In this document: piece by piece, positions 21,537 through 32,728 of the stretch
Position numbering within the stretch: the stretch's first letter is position 1
Layout of the letters: every line of letters starts with the position of its first letter
From: Stagonosporopsis chrysanthemi
Taxonomy: Eukaryota; Ascomycota; Dothideomycetes; Pleosporales; Didymellaceae
NCBI GenBank assembly: GCA_022560025.1
Contig: JAFISE010000060.1
Location: 111,562-175,561 of the forward strand
Reading direction: 5' to 3'
DNA length: 64,000 bases
Notes under the pieces: model-generated
What the model saw: only the letters and a program-made list of their open reading frames with translations
What the model was told of the DNA's origin: nothing
Database searches by the model: none
Program-made: the position numbers and the translations under genes

Positions 21537-22456
21537 TTAAGGCAGACGGTCGTACCTCGCCATCCTCCACCAATTCCTTGGTGTCATCATACTTAAATCG
21601 AGGCCCTTATACCAGCAAACTCCTGTGCAAATAGCCCAGGTGGTAGTGAATATAACGGCGAGCCCGACAATCCTAGAGTTCTTCCAAGACCAAGGCTCTT
21701 TCTATTGAATGTTAGCTATGCAAACATATTTTCAAATTCTGCGAACCATACCCCAATGTCATTGTAGCCACTTTTATCACTCGTCAACCCTGCTTCGGGG
21801 TCGTCTGGTCTCTTCACAGCAGTTACGGACTTGATCTCCACGGAAAAGTCGCCTTCTTGGCCGCCAAAGAAGCTTCGCATCATGAAACTCCATCTTTTGA
21901 TATCCTTCGTGTTCAGTGGTGGTGCATCAGTCTTCTCCTTACCACGGTACGTTGGCTTCAGCTCACTCCAAGGGACGAATACAGAGTAACTGCCAGCTGC
22001 GCTGAAATCGTACTCGTAGCTGATGGTCGATTGCTCACGTCCATCGGCCATGGGAGGGAGAATCTTATCTTTCAGGACGAAAGTATATCGTTTGCCATCA
22101 TCTTTGCCGACGTCTAGATGGATTCCATCGTAGGCGGAGAGGTCCCAAGAGCGGTCGTCACCAGTAGTGCGCTGACTGGCGAAGCCGGCACCACCTAACG
22201 TCTTGATGTCGAGGTTGCCATGGAAGCAAGCGACCGAACCTTTGATATCGAGGTAAGACTTAGCACCATGTCAGCCAAGGCGATATCAGAAGAAGCATCT
22301 CTAGCTACCTGTGACTTTCCGCCTCGTACTCTGTCATCGCTTGACGTCCAATCCCCAGCGTCCCAGCCTCTGCAGCTTGCATTAGAAGACGCGGCTTTGT
22401 ACGCGTAAAGTTAATGCTTACTTTTCACCACCAAAGATTATTTTCGATGGACTCAT
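21537..22456 (-). CDS. CIA30-family protein (complex I intermediate-associated 30 type)
   Basis: Belongs to the CIA30/NDUFAF1-like galactose-binding-fold family, linked to complex I assembly in some members; the fungal paralogs are not all mitochondrial. Exons: 22422-22456, 22309-22369, 21752-22258 and 21537-21701. The spliced start reads MSPSKIIFGGEKGWDAGDWT then SSDDRVRGGKSQSYLDI, the family hallmark. The core includes GFASQRT, WDLSAYDGIHLDV and YSVFVPWSELKPTYRG. A last intron (21702-21751; GTATGG, CTAAC, AATAG) changes the tail: spliced, it adds KEPWSWKNSRIVGLAVIFTT and a hydrophobic segment (~20 residues) that could anchor it in a membrane; retained, the protein stops at 21716 after a short soluble tail. 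No clear mitochondrial presequence is seen. It shares a 184-bp spacer with the divergent DUF202 gene. Confidence 0.85.
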
Positions 22457-22640
22457 ATTGCTTGCTGATGCAGTTTGTGATGTTTATTACATGGCAGTCT
22501 GCAAGGTTATTGGGCGATGACTTCATTCTGGCGTCCAGTCCGTGCACCACCTGACAAGACAAGCGTGATTGAATCGCGTGCCCTTGTACATCCCGACGCA
22601 CATTTCTGACATTGTTCCCTGGTACCCTAGTCCCATTGCT
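22457..22640. promoter_or_regulatory. Bidirectional promoter region, CIA30 / DUF202
   Basis: 184 bp separate the two divergent start codons, so both promoters must lie here or overlap the leaders. Confidence 0.5.
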
Positions 22641-23317
22641 ATGGATTTCAGAAGTTTAGACCGCATGGGCGACTCAGACGAGTCCATCCTGGATGAGCCG
22701 TACCGCCCGTTCTATAACGTCTTCGCATCTAAGCCAGTGCTCATCAAACAGTATGATGTCCACTGTCTATGCTATGCGGAGTTAACAGGGTTCTAGAGAC
22801 AATGACTACAACCGATCAGCGTTCAAAGAGCGGCCTTTGCTCGGGGTGCTTTTGTTTGACAACGTTGCCTCCGAGGCACGAGACATTGCTGCTAATGAGA
22901 GAAGTATGCGTACCTGTCGTCCGTAGCTGTAAATTCTAATCATTGTAGCATTCCTTTCTTGGCTGAAGCTCAGCGTATACATGTCTATAGTAGCGGTCGC
23001 AATTGTCCTAAACTTCCATCTGAAGTCGAGACCATCCGCACTAGGTAAGTGTCTGGAGGATCTCACACGATCTCCGCCAAGGCTTACGACGTGTAGAGAG
23101 GAAGTGGTCACTTCCGCTAGGCATCGTGTTTTGGCTGCTTTCGTTGGCCTGCTTGCTGTCTGGAGTGTCCAATTACATTGCTACAGTCTCAGGCTACAGT
23201 CATCGGCAAGCACTTGTGCAAACAGGCTGGAAGACACAGACCGTATTCACGGTGGTCGCCGCGGCGATTGTAGCCACTTGCGTGTTGTTACTATCGACCA
23301 ATGCGCAGAATAGCTGA
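22641..23317 (+). CDS. DUF202 (YidH-like) small membrane protein
   Basis: Small integral membrane protein of the DUF202 family, the three-helix domain also found at the end of yeast VTC proteins; function not established. Four short exons hide it: 22641-22750, 22797-22903, 22949-23044 and 23097-23317 (177 residues). Introns are 46, 45 and 52 nt with GTATGA/GTATGC/GTAAGT donors and TAG acceptors. Joining exons 2 and 3 recreates the family signature ANERTFLSWLKLSVYM at the start of helix 1. Helix 2 is LPLGIVFWLLSLACLLSG and helix 3 is TVFTVVAAAIVATCVLLL. About 65 hydrophilic residues precede helix 1. All phases fit and the stop is at 23315-23317, 151 bp from the convergent end of rfa2. Confidence 0.88.
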
Positions 23318-23468
23318 TGGCCCATTACTTTCGTACCATCTGTGCATACCAGCGCTTTGTGTACTTGACTCAGATAAAACCATCGTTGTTCACGTCCATC
23401 CTGTGCGTCCCTGACGCCGCTTGCAAGCTTAGTTGTCAGCCCAAGGGTATCTGTGCATTTCACGGCCC

Positions 23469-24393
23469 TCAATCGGTCTCGAGGATTGCCCATGTTAGAT
23501 CGTCAACGGTTGTATAGATGAAACCCGCCGACAAAAGTTCGTCTCCAGCCCTCAGTACATCAGCAGATTCAAGGCCAAGGTTAGCCGCAATCGCTTGTTG
23601 ATGTAGACCTTCGTTGCTTTGGGGTGTCTCTAGAAGGTACTGGAACACTCTTCTCGCAAGCGCGCTGTAGCCAGTCAAGTCGTGTTTCCCGAAAATTGCG
23701 CCCCCTGCTTGTCCGGCCCCACCGTTGGTGTTGGTGGCTCCCGTGTTGGCTCCTCCAGGTGGTCCTCGCGAGAAATACAAGTGGATGGCTGTGGCTTCGA
23801 GTAAATGGTACGACACTTCATTCATGTCTTCGACAGGGCGGATGATTTGTGCACCGACTGATCGTTTGTCGTTGAAGCTTTTCAGCTTCCCCCACGCTCG
23901 ACAATACGAGCCTTCGACGAGCTTGGCTCTGATAGGGCTGTTCTGATCGATGTTGTCCGTATCGACCCATTGCTTGACTTCGATACTACCAGTGCCATCA
24001 TCGAGTCGGTACGTGGTGTTGGTGGTCTGCATTGAGATGTTGCGGATTTGGCCAACGAAGGTGAGCTGTTGAACAGGAATTAGCTGCTGCTGTAGACTCT
24101 TGAGGTAGTGTCTCATGCCTGAGAAATTGTGTGCCCATCTATACGGAAAGAGTCATTCCCCGCGTCTGGCTGTGCATCCCAGATCTGCTTGATTGTCACA
24201 GGCCGAAGAGAGTCTTGTGTTTGCTTGTCTCGCCCACCGGGGCTCTGTTGGCTGCCATCGCCAGGGATGAAGCCGCCGCCGCCAGCACCACCGCCGGCGC
24301 CGTACGACGTGTATGATGTCTCGTAGGCGTTGTAACCTGATCAAATCAGTACTGAACATGTTGCTTCGAGGTTGGAGAGGGCTACATACTCAT
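23469..24393 (-). CDS. rfa2: Replication protein A 32-kDa subunit (RPA2)
   Basis: Middle subunit of the single-stranded DNA-binding RPA trimer used in replication, repair and recombination. Exons: 24390-24393 (only ATGA), 24119-24336 and 23469-24065; 272 residues, normal for the family. The N-terminal ~40 residues are Gly/Ser/Tyr-rich and probably phosphorylated. The OB fold runs from RPVTIKQIWDAQ through LTFVGQIRNISMQTTNTTY, RLDDGTGSIEVKQW and YCRAWGKLKSF. A Gly/Asn linker precedes a C-terminal winged helix (VFQYLLETPQSNEGLHQQAI, LLSAGFIYTTVDDLTW). The second intron, 24066-24118, is a GC-AG intron (CAG|GCATGA...CAACAG|CTC) with branch-like GCTAAT; using it restores the unbroken OB fold, whereas reading through gives a stop. 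Divergent from dbp10 with a 243-bp spacer. Confidence 0.93.
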
Positions 24394-24636
24394 CGTCGCA
24401 GAGTGGCGTATCTGAGTTGCAGGCAGCTGCGGATGGGAAACAGAGCGACGCGTCAACGCGCTACCGCGCCAGGGCTGCCACTTTGCAACGCGCGACCCCA
24501 CATGACGATCGATTAGTGACTAGCGTCTGCCAAGATTAGTGCCCCACTATTTTTCTAGAGAAAAGTGAAAGTTGCTGGCGTCGAGCAGCGCCAGACATCG
24601 CACGCCGCGCTCCAACGCTTCTTCGACGGACCAACG
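24394..24636. promoter_or_regulatory. Bidirectional promoter region, rfa2 / dbp10
   Basis: 243 bp between divergent start codons of two essential nuclear genes. No specific motif is called. Confidence 0.5.
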
Positions 24637-27415
24637 ATGGCTCCTCGTGCGGCTTCTCCTGCCCTCTCCGAGAACGAATTCGACATCTTCGACAACCTCG
24701 CCGGTTCAGATACTGAAGAGCAAGAAAACGGCCTAGGCGCAGATCTTGGTATCGATCTTGATGTTGGCAGTGATGGAGGGTCAGACGACGAGGCATTCAT
24801 CGCAGCGAAGCAGGCTGCCTCGAATCGAAAAGCCGCAAATGTCAAGGGTACAGGAAAGAAAGGCGGTGGCTTTCAGTCCATGGGTCTGAACGCCCTGCTT
24901 TTAAAGGCTATTGCACAGAAAGGGTTCAAGATGGCGACTCCGATTCAGCGCAAGGCGATACCGCTTCTATTGCAAGGCGAAGACGTGGTGGGTATGGCTA
25001 GAACAGGCTCTGGAAAGACGGCAGCATTCGTCATTCCCATGATTGAGAAGCTGAAGACACACTCTGCGAAGGTTGGCGCGCGTGGTATCATCATGTCGCC
25101 TTCTCGCGAACTGGCGCTGCAGACGTTGAAGGTTGTCAAGGAGTTCGGCCGCGGCACAGATCTGAGGACGATCCTGTTAGTCGGTGGTGACAGCCTCGAA
25201 GAGCGTACGTCGTGTATGGTATTTGCGGAAGCATTGCACTAACTGTTCCTAGAGTTCAGCTCCATGACTACAAACCCGGATATCATCATTGCTACACCTG
25301 GACGTTTCCTGCATCTCAAAGTCGAAATGGGTTTGGATCTATCCTCAGTCAGGTACATTTGCTTCGATGAGGCAGATCGCTTGTTCGAAATGGGTTTCGC
25401 TTCTCAGTTGGCCGAGATTCTTCACGCGCTTCCAACTTCGAGACAGACATTGTTGTTCAGTGCTACATTGCCAAAATCGCTTGTGGAGTTTGCGCGAGCG
25501 GGTTTGCAAGATCCTAAGCTGATTCGACTCGACGCTGAAAGCAAAATTTCACCAGACCTCAAAAGTGCATACTTTACGATCAAGTCAGGAGACAGAGACG
25601 GAGCACTATTGTACCTATTGGAGCATGTCATCAAAGTCCCCACAGGAGAGACTGAAGCCTCGAAGGCACGTAAAGAGGAAGGCAGCTTGAGCATCGGCGC
25701 AAAGCGCAAACGCAAACAATTCACTGCCAAAGACGCCGCTGTGGCCGAGTCGACGATCATTTTCGCCGCAACGAAACATCGAGTTGAATATTTGTCTGAA
25801 CTCCTGAGGTCTCTTGGATACCCAGTCTCGTACCGTAAGTCTAAACGCGCAGTCGAACAGGTCTCGATTCTAGCTAATTTCCCGCTCAGTGTATGGTAAT
25901 TTGGACCAGACAGCGCGTAAGGCGCACGTGGAGGAGTTCCGTTCTGGTCTCACTCGTATCCTCGTCGTTACCGACGTCGCGGCTCGAGGTGTTGATATGC
26001 CTCACATCAATCACGTCATCAACTACGACTTCCCATCGCAACCGAAGATCTGCGTGCACCGAGTTGGACGCACTGCTCGCGCCGGGCGCAAGGGCTGGGC
26101 GTATAGCCTTTGTCGACATGTCGATCTCCCGTACTTATTGGATCTACAACTTTTTCTCGGCCAACGACTGCTTGTCGGCAGGTCTGCCGAGGAAGCGAAC
26201 TTCGCCGAGGACTTCGTCGTGGGTAGCCTGGCGCCTTACCAGCTGGAGGCCTCAGTCGAGGTTGTGAACAAGCAGCTTGCCGACGACGAGGACTTGGCGT
26301 TGCTGCAAAGTGTAGCCGATAAGGGTGAGCGACAATATCAACGAACGCGCAACCAAGCTAGCGCACCAAGCGTCCATCGAACTAAAGAGCTCGTCGCAAA
26401 TCCCCATTTCGCAGATACACATGTCTTGTTCAAGGATGAAGTTCATGATGCACTGCAGGAGAAAGAGAAGATGTTGCAGAGGATTCAAGGTTTCAGGCCG
26501 GCTGAAACTGTCTTTGAGATCGGGAGGCGTGGAACGCAAAGTGAGACTGCTGAGATTATGCGCAGAAGGAGAATTCAGGTCGAAAGACAGCAGGAGAAGC
26601 AACGAGCTAATGCACGGGCTGATAATGCCCCTGTGACTAGTCTTGCAAATCCTGGTGGAACCGAGAAAGGCGATGTCAATTCAGAGGATGATGACGACGT
26701 GCCGGCTGACACTGGCGCATACGACTCTGACTCTGACGACCTCGAAGTGTCGGTGTCTATGCCTTCTTCAAGAAAGCCCAAGAACGACGACTTCCGAGAA
26801 GGAGAGTTCTTCATGTCTTACCTGCCGAAGGAGAACTACGCAGAAGAGAAGGCCTACGGTGTCAGCGGCGGAGATGCTGGCAACAACTTTGTGTCGGCGG
26901 CAAGGGCCGCAGAAATGTCGCTTGTCAACGATGAAATTCAAGGCTTTGCAGACGCAAGCAAAGCACGTATGAGATGGGACAAGAAGTCCAAGAAATACGT
27001 TGCTCGCGCCAACGACGAAGACGGCTCGAAGGGTGCAAAGATGATTCGGGGTGAAAGTGGCCAAAAGATCGCCGCAAGTTTCCGTAGTGGACGTTTCGAC
27101 GACTGGCGAAAGGCGAACAAGGTAGGTCGCATGCCACGAGTTGGTGAGCAGGAAGCTCCAGGACGCGCGCCTGGCAAGACTCAACATTTCAAACACAAGT
27201 CCGAAAAAGCTCCCAAGGAAGCAGACAAATATCGTGACGACTACGATGTACAGAAGAAGAGAGTGCAAGAAGCCAAGGAGAAGCGCGTTGGCAAATTCAA
27301 GGATGGCACTGGCAAGAATGAACTCAAGGACGTCAACGCGGTGCAAAAGCAGCGCAAGATACAAGAGCAGCGTCAAAAGAAGAACGCCAGGCCGTCGAAA
27401 AAGCGGAAGTTTTGA
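24637..27415 (+). CDS. dbp10: DEAD-box RNA helicase Dbp10 (60S ribosome biogenesis)
   Basis: Nucleolar ATP-dependent RNA helicase for maturation of the large ribosomal subunit. Exons 24637-25204, 25253-25834 and 25890-27415 encode 891 residues, as expected for Dbp10. Motifs in order: Q-motif region GFKMATPIQRKAIPLLLQ, motif I ARTGSGKT, Ia PSRELA, GG, Ib TPGR, II DEAD, III SAT, IV-V IIFAATKHRVEYL and VTDVAARGVDMP, VI HRVGRTARAGRKG. The long C-terminal extension with the EGEFFMSYLPKENYAEEKAY stretch and a Lys-rich end is typical of Dbp10 (DBP10CT-like) and separates it from other DEAD-box proteins. The N-terminus is acidic. Both introns (48 and 55 nt) fall in the helicase core. Confidence 0.95.
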
Positions 27416-30400
27416 GTTCATTGTTCAATACCCGGCTTGCAATCTAGCAAATGCATCAATACAACTTTACCTGGTTCACGGAGTGTTACTTCCCGTACCA
27501 CTCGATTCGCACGCTAGCGAACGTTGTGGCGCCCCAAAAGTCGTGAATTTCTTCGGGATTCAACTCGCGCCCACACGGGTGATCGTGACTTTGCCTTTGC
27601 GCCATCGAGTGGATGGCGAGTATGTCATGACCAACTGGGCAATTACAATGTTCGCATTTGCCTTTCTGGTTACCACGCGCCGCAGAATCAGACCAGATTT
27701 CAAGGCCCACGCGTCATCGCTCCGGTGCTGACCCACGATCCTACAGGATGCTAATGTTGCTTTTCCCGTGCCACATGTTGCATCTCTGCAGTTGTACGTG
27801 CCTCGGATGGATGGATGCGGGTGTTGGATCCTGTGAAATGGCCTGGAATGGCCTGGCGGCCTTTGACAGCCTCTGCGCCCACTCTTTGTAGATTCCCAGT
27901 CCACTTGGCCGGCGGAATTTTTTCGCGGAACATGCCAGTGAAGGGTGGTTGCTTTGCGGTGCTGTGCCACAGGACTGCAATTACGGGGACACAATCCGCC
28001 TGACTGTGCATTACACGAGAGGTGCAAATTAGATCAATAGTGGCTTTGCTCATTGGTACCAATTCACAACCAGACATTGCTGGACAAATGTGTTTTCAGA
28101 AGTATTGCCCGAGCTTCTGGGTTCATGTGGCTGTCGACCAGAAGTCTAATTGGGATTGGCAAGCTGCAGGTGCCTCAGCCTCAGCAGCGCGCGGTGCTCG
28201 GCGCCTTGGAGGTTTCGCGGCTTTATCGATGCGCGATAGAGTTGACACTTGACAAGCGACCGCGTATTGAGGGACAGCTGTAGCGCATCTACGGCGCCCG
28301 ACTCAGGCATCGAGGGTCTTCCTGGGCGCACATGGCATGCACGCACGTCATCCGTCAAGGAGGATTTTCTCGAGTCGGACACGATGACTGCGCTACTCAG
28401 ATCGAGGCTCGACATGACAGCCTCGAGGAACTCCGGCTCGATGTGTCAAGCGCTGCCTAGCGCCCATGTCCGGAGGAACCCAATAAACCAAGCTTATGCG
28501 GCTTACCCGACCTTCCAGAACAATACCTGAGGAACAACAGAAACAGACATGCACGTGTGTCACACGCACGAGGTTAGGGACCACAAACAGTGTGGTGGTA
28601 CAAATATCACAAAGTTTAGGTACTCTAGCCGCTGAGTTGATTACTGCTAGCCACGGCGCAATATGCTGTGCTGTGCTACAAATGCAATCTCCAAGCGTCC
28701 TTCAACGGCTTTCTGATATCATCGTACAGCCGAAGTCGAACGGCAATCTCTTCGCCAAACCCTGCTGCAACTTTCAATGAAAATCGTCGACAGCCAAAGA
28801 AGCAGAGGAATGCGGCACGGCCGCGGACCCCTTCCTGCTTGCAGCGTGGTGGTGTCGCTAAAGACTGCACGCCGCGGCTTGCGGTCGAGTGATTCCAACG
28901 CTTTACGGACGGGAAACGCAATTGTTCCGCGGTGGGCCCTACAATCACATGGATGATGATGAGCATGAAGGCATGCAAGGGATCATCCTTTGAGGCTTGA
29001 CCAGAGGAGATGTGCACACATACGGAAGTCGGCATAGTGCTACAGATCCTACAAGGCCTGCTCGGGCCGCACCCATGTAAATCGAGGATGGTGCAAGGAT
29101 TTTTCGATAGCAACACCCCTGACCCGCAACTGCTATTGGCACAAACAACGTGTCCAGAAGCCCAGGCAACGGTTCGTAGATCCCGCGGTCCAATCCGCGA
29201 CTGCCCTGGTCGCAGCAGGCATCCTGGTCTCGAGGGCACGACAGTCGAGCTGCTGGTCGTGTTGCTTGGAACACTGTTGCACAGTTGTCCGTCAGACGGA
29301 GGTAAATCGGAGCATTGTCATGATGGGATAAAATACATGCACATGAAAGGCCCGGAGCAAAGTCCTTAGTGACATAACGGCTGCGCCCGTCACAGCGGGA
29401 AGGACAGCAGCTTCCCAATTCCCCACAGGCCGTTGAGAAGATTTCATCGGCCTTATTATGATAGCCTCGGAGCATCGTACTGAGAGATGAGCGGCAAAGA
29501 CCTTCTGTTAACGACAAGAGCCCCGACGTTTTTTTCGGGCGTGGCATAATAACCGAAGGATCTTATATTTTCCGCCGTGCTGGGATGAGGAAGGCGACAC
29601 GGCCGGAGCACATTTGGGTCACTGATTTCCACAACTGGTCGGCTGGACATGTTGAACGAGGAACGGCCATGCAGGTGCACCTTGTCCCCTGCAGCACGAA
29701 TCTCGCTTCTTGCCGCAGAAAGAGCTGAACGAGCCACATGCGGTACGCAGAGTATGCCTTGCCTGATGGAGCAGACTGCAGGGCCGGTAGGTCAGGGTGG
29801 ATTTGAAATGCTCTCGGGCGCACATGGCTGATCGGGCCATAATAGTAATTTTGACGATGAAGGGTATGCCTACAGCATGCACGTGTCATGGCCTGCTTCG
29901 CGAGATGTTCTCCGAGTGTGCCGTCGCCGGTCGGGCAGAGATCGTCGACGGCCCGCTACGCCGTGTTGAGCTTGCCGAGGGCTGGCAATCGAGCAGTCGA
30001 CCGGCATGAACGGTGAGAGTCGCCTTAGGGCCGTCAATGGGATGCTGCTAGTGTCGACTATGCGTCTGTATGACAGTTCTTGAGTTGCCTGACAATTGCC
30101 TGAAGCAGCAGCAGACAAGAGCAGCCCTTGGCCAGCAGCTGCAACGGCAATTGGACAGGCAGCGCTGTTGTCGTTATTACCACTGCTATTGCCCTCCATT
30201 ATCGGACGTGCTATGGGGTAGGAGCTTTGCAATCCAACGCCACACGCGGCACCATGGCGATTGAGTTCAATGAGACAGCACATTATGTCCTGCGTTATAC
30301 CCCGGCCGCTCCATGTCACGCCTGTAAAGTGAAGTGCAAACTCAGTTTGGCCCCGCAACCACAATGCAATGCATCACAGGCTTTCGGGCACTTTGCGGCG

Positions 30401-32728
30401 ATCCTCAACCGACGGCGATTTCAGATCTATTATCACCTACCGGAAGATTTTTGAGGCCAGCCTAAAGCAGCGCATCCCAGTCCTATAGCAGCCAGCTAAT
30501 ATACCTCTGGCGGTTTCGCGACAACAGCATGACTGCGCATCTTATTGAGGACTGGACGCCACCGCTAGCGCATCGTGTTGGCGATTGGAAGACAGTGCTT
30601 GCCTTGGGTGCTTGGTCGTTACTTTTTGCAGGGCGAGTCCGCTGTTTGACGCGCCTGCAAGCACCGCTCGGCAGAGGGTAGTTGTTTCGAGTCGAGGATA
30701 TTCTTCAGTACCGTTCCAGAGCATGTCACCAGCGCTGCCTTTCTATCCGACGTCCACCGGCGTAGGCCCAGGTAGAGCAGCGACCAAGGAGTCGGCCACA
30801 GACGCAAGCGGACAGACTAGCGGCGCCTATAACCACCGGCCCTGCGGGACCAGCATCTGCCAGATCAATCACTCGCATGTGCTCTGGAAGCTTTTCAGCA
30901 CCACTCGTGTGTGGCTCAGCTTGGCGTTAGGTATTGTGGGTCATCTCCAGCAAAGCAATGCAGCCTGTTTGACTGCAGATTGCAGATTGCATCCTGCATA
31001 TGCTTTCGGCAGCTGCGCGCCTGGTTGTTACCTATTGTCTTGCAATTCTACAGACGCCCTGCACCCATGCCGCCGGACGGCAGCAGGTAAATTCTGTGCA
31101 GTCGATCATGTTTAGTGGGCGTCACAAGTCATTAAGCCGTAACCGCAAGGCCGCGTCGATCACAGCTGCGGATGGCTTCCCAGGCCTCGTCATAGGACTT
31201 TTTGGCATGTACACCAGACGGCGCTGTTGCTGCGCGACGGCAGTATCTGTAGGTCCTACATAAGTGCCTGTCGACGGCTAGCAAGGTTTCGGGAGCTGCA
31301 ACAGAGGGCCAGCAGGCAGGTTCAGCGTGCGGAAGACGACCCATGCGGCGAGCACTGCAAGCAGCTGGTGACGATGGTTGGCCTGCAAGGCCCAAATGCT
31401 CGAGTGACAGATGCAAGCGTGAACCAGCGGCGCGGGACTGGCAAGGAGAGCCACAACTCGCAAGCAGCAGCGGCTTGCAACCTCGCTGCGGCTGGTGCGT
31501 TTACATGCCCGTCTGATTCTGCTGCTCCTGCGCTCGTCGCCCATTGACGGAACTTTTCCCAGGGCCTCGTGGTGTGGCTTGCCGCTGGTCGCCTTGCCTT
31601 CCTCCCAGCAACACGCACCGCCATGGCCGCAATCAAGCGCGAGGCGCAACGCGCATCGACACGCCAGTTTATGCTTTGCCCTCGCCCCAAGGTTTGTTCG
31701 GGCGGCTGCAAGACCATAGTGTAATAGAGAAGGCGCTAGAGCATCGTTAGCTAGACCTGGTCGAAGACGGTTCGGATAGCAGGGGCCAGCACAAGTGACA
31801 GGGCCCCCAGTCCAGCGCCAGCCCGCCGTGTCAATGCACTCTCCACGCCACGGCTGCCGTGCATACCTTCCGCGGCTGCAGCGACCGTGCTGGAGAGCGG
31901 CAGGCCTTTACTCAAAGAACCATCAGCCGAACGAGGCCAGCATGTCGTTGTCGCCGTCGGGCACCCTCCCCTGCTCCCGTTGCCCGGAACACATCGTGGC
32001 CTCCGTCTCACGGCCCTCGTCCGCCATCTGCAAGTCGTAGCAGGGATTCCACATACAGTGTCCGCCAGAATCTCCATAACCGATTGTGGTTATTACTAGA
32101 GATTCTCCACCGACTGGGCAGAACTTGCTCTGCCTTCTTGTGTCGGCTGCTGCTCATTGGCTCCCCCATTTCCAACTCCAACGCCTCACGTCCCACCTGA
32201 AGTCACCCCATCTCTACAGGTCTGGCCGGTCCCGACAGCTTCATCATTGCTCAAGTTCTTCGCACTCTCCCTGGGAGACCCATTGCAAGCGTCTAGCAGC
32301 CCTCGCTGTGGTCCCCAGAGCGCAGTATCAAAAAGGTATTTGACGAATCCTGTCCCTCCCCACCTCCTAGCCCCTGCATTCGGGCTTGTAACAGGCATGC
32401 ATACATGCTTGCAAAAGTTGCTTCGGCCTGGAACAGGGCGATGGATGTCGAGCGGGTTTCGGGCTGTAGCTATCGTTAACAGGGCTGGCTTGGCTGCTTG
32501 AGCTCCCGACGTTATCAATGTTTCCCTCTGCTTGTTCGTTGGCTTACTTGTGTCATCATGCAGATTCTCCCAACGACCAGCCTTAATTCACTGCCCACTG
32601 ACGCGCATCGTAGCCAAGGCAAGAGCGCAGGTTGTTGCACAGTTTGTCTGTTCGGACTCCCAGCTGTTTGCTCAGCTCATTGTGCTTTCGCTACCGGAGC
32701 GGCGCTTGAGTGTTGCGGAGGTCAAGCG
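27416..32728. other. Long gene-poor region upstream of the Zn2Cys6/PAS-like gene
   Basis: 5.3 kb. Several open frames of 130-200 codons overlap one another on both strands (for example 28945-29547 minus and 30723-31115 plus), but none shows a domain, a plausible exon partner or a coherent composition. I see no transposon ends or tRNA. It may contain long regulatory DNA, a non-coding RNA or lineage-specific genes I cannot recognise. Confidence 0.4.

Noticed and set aside
22904..22909. Alternative donor GTACCT at 22910 for the DUF202 gene
   Set aside because: It would leave a 39-nt intron and spoil the ANERTFLSWL signature; donor GTATGC at 22904 restores it.
28945..29547. 200-codon ATG-started frame on the minus strand
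   Set aside because: No recognisable domain, random-looking composition, and overlapped by another long frame on the same strand.
30723..31115. 130-codon Cys-containing frame, considered as a secreted effector
   Set aside because: No N-terminal signal peptide and no exon context; Cys content alone is not enough.
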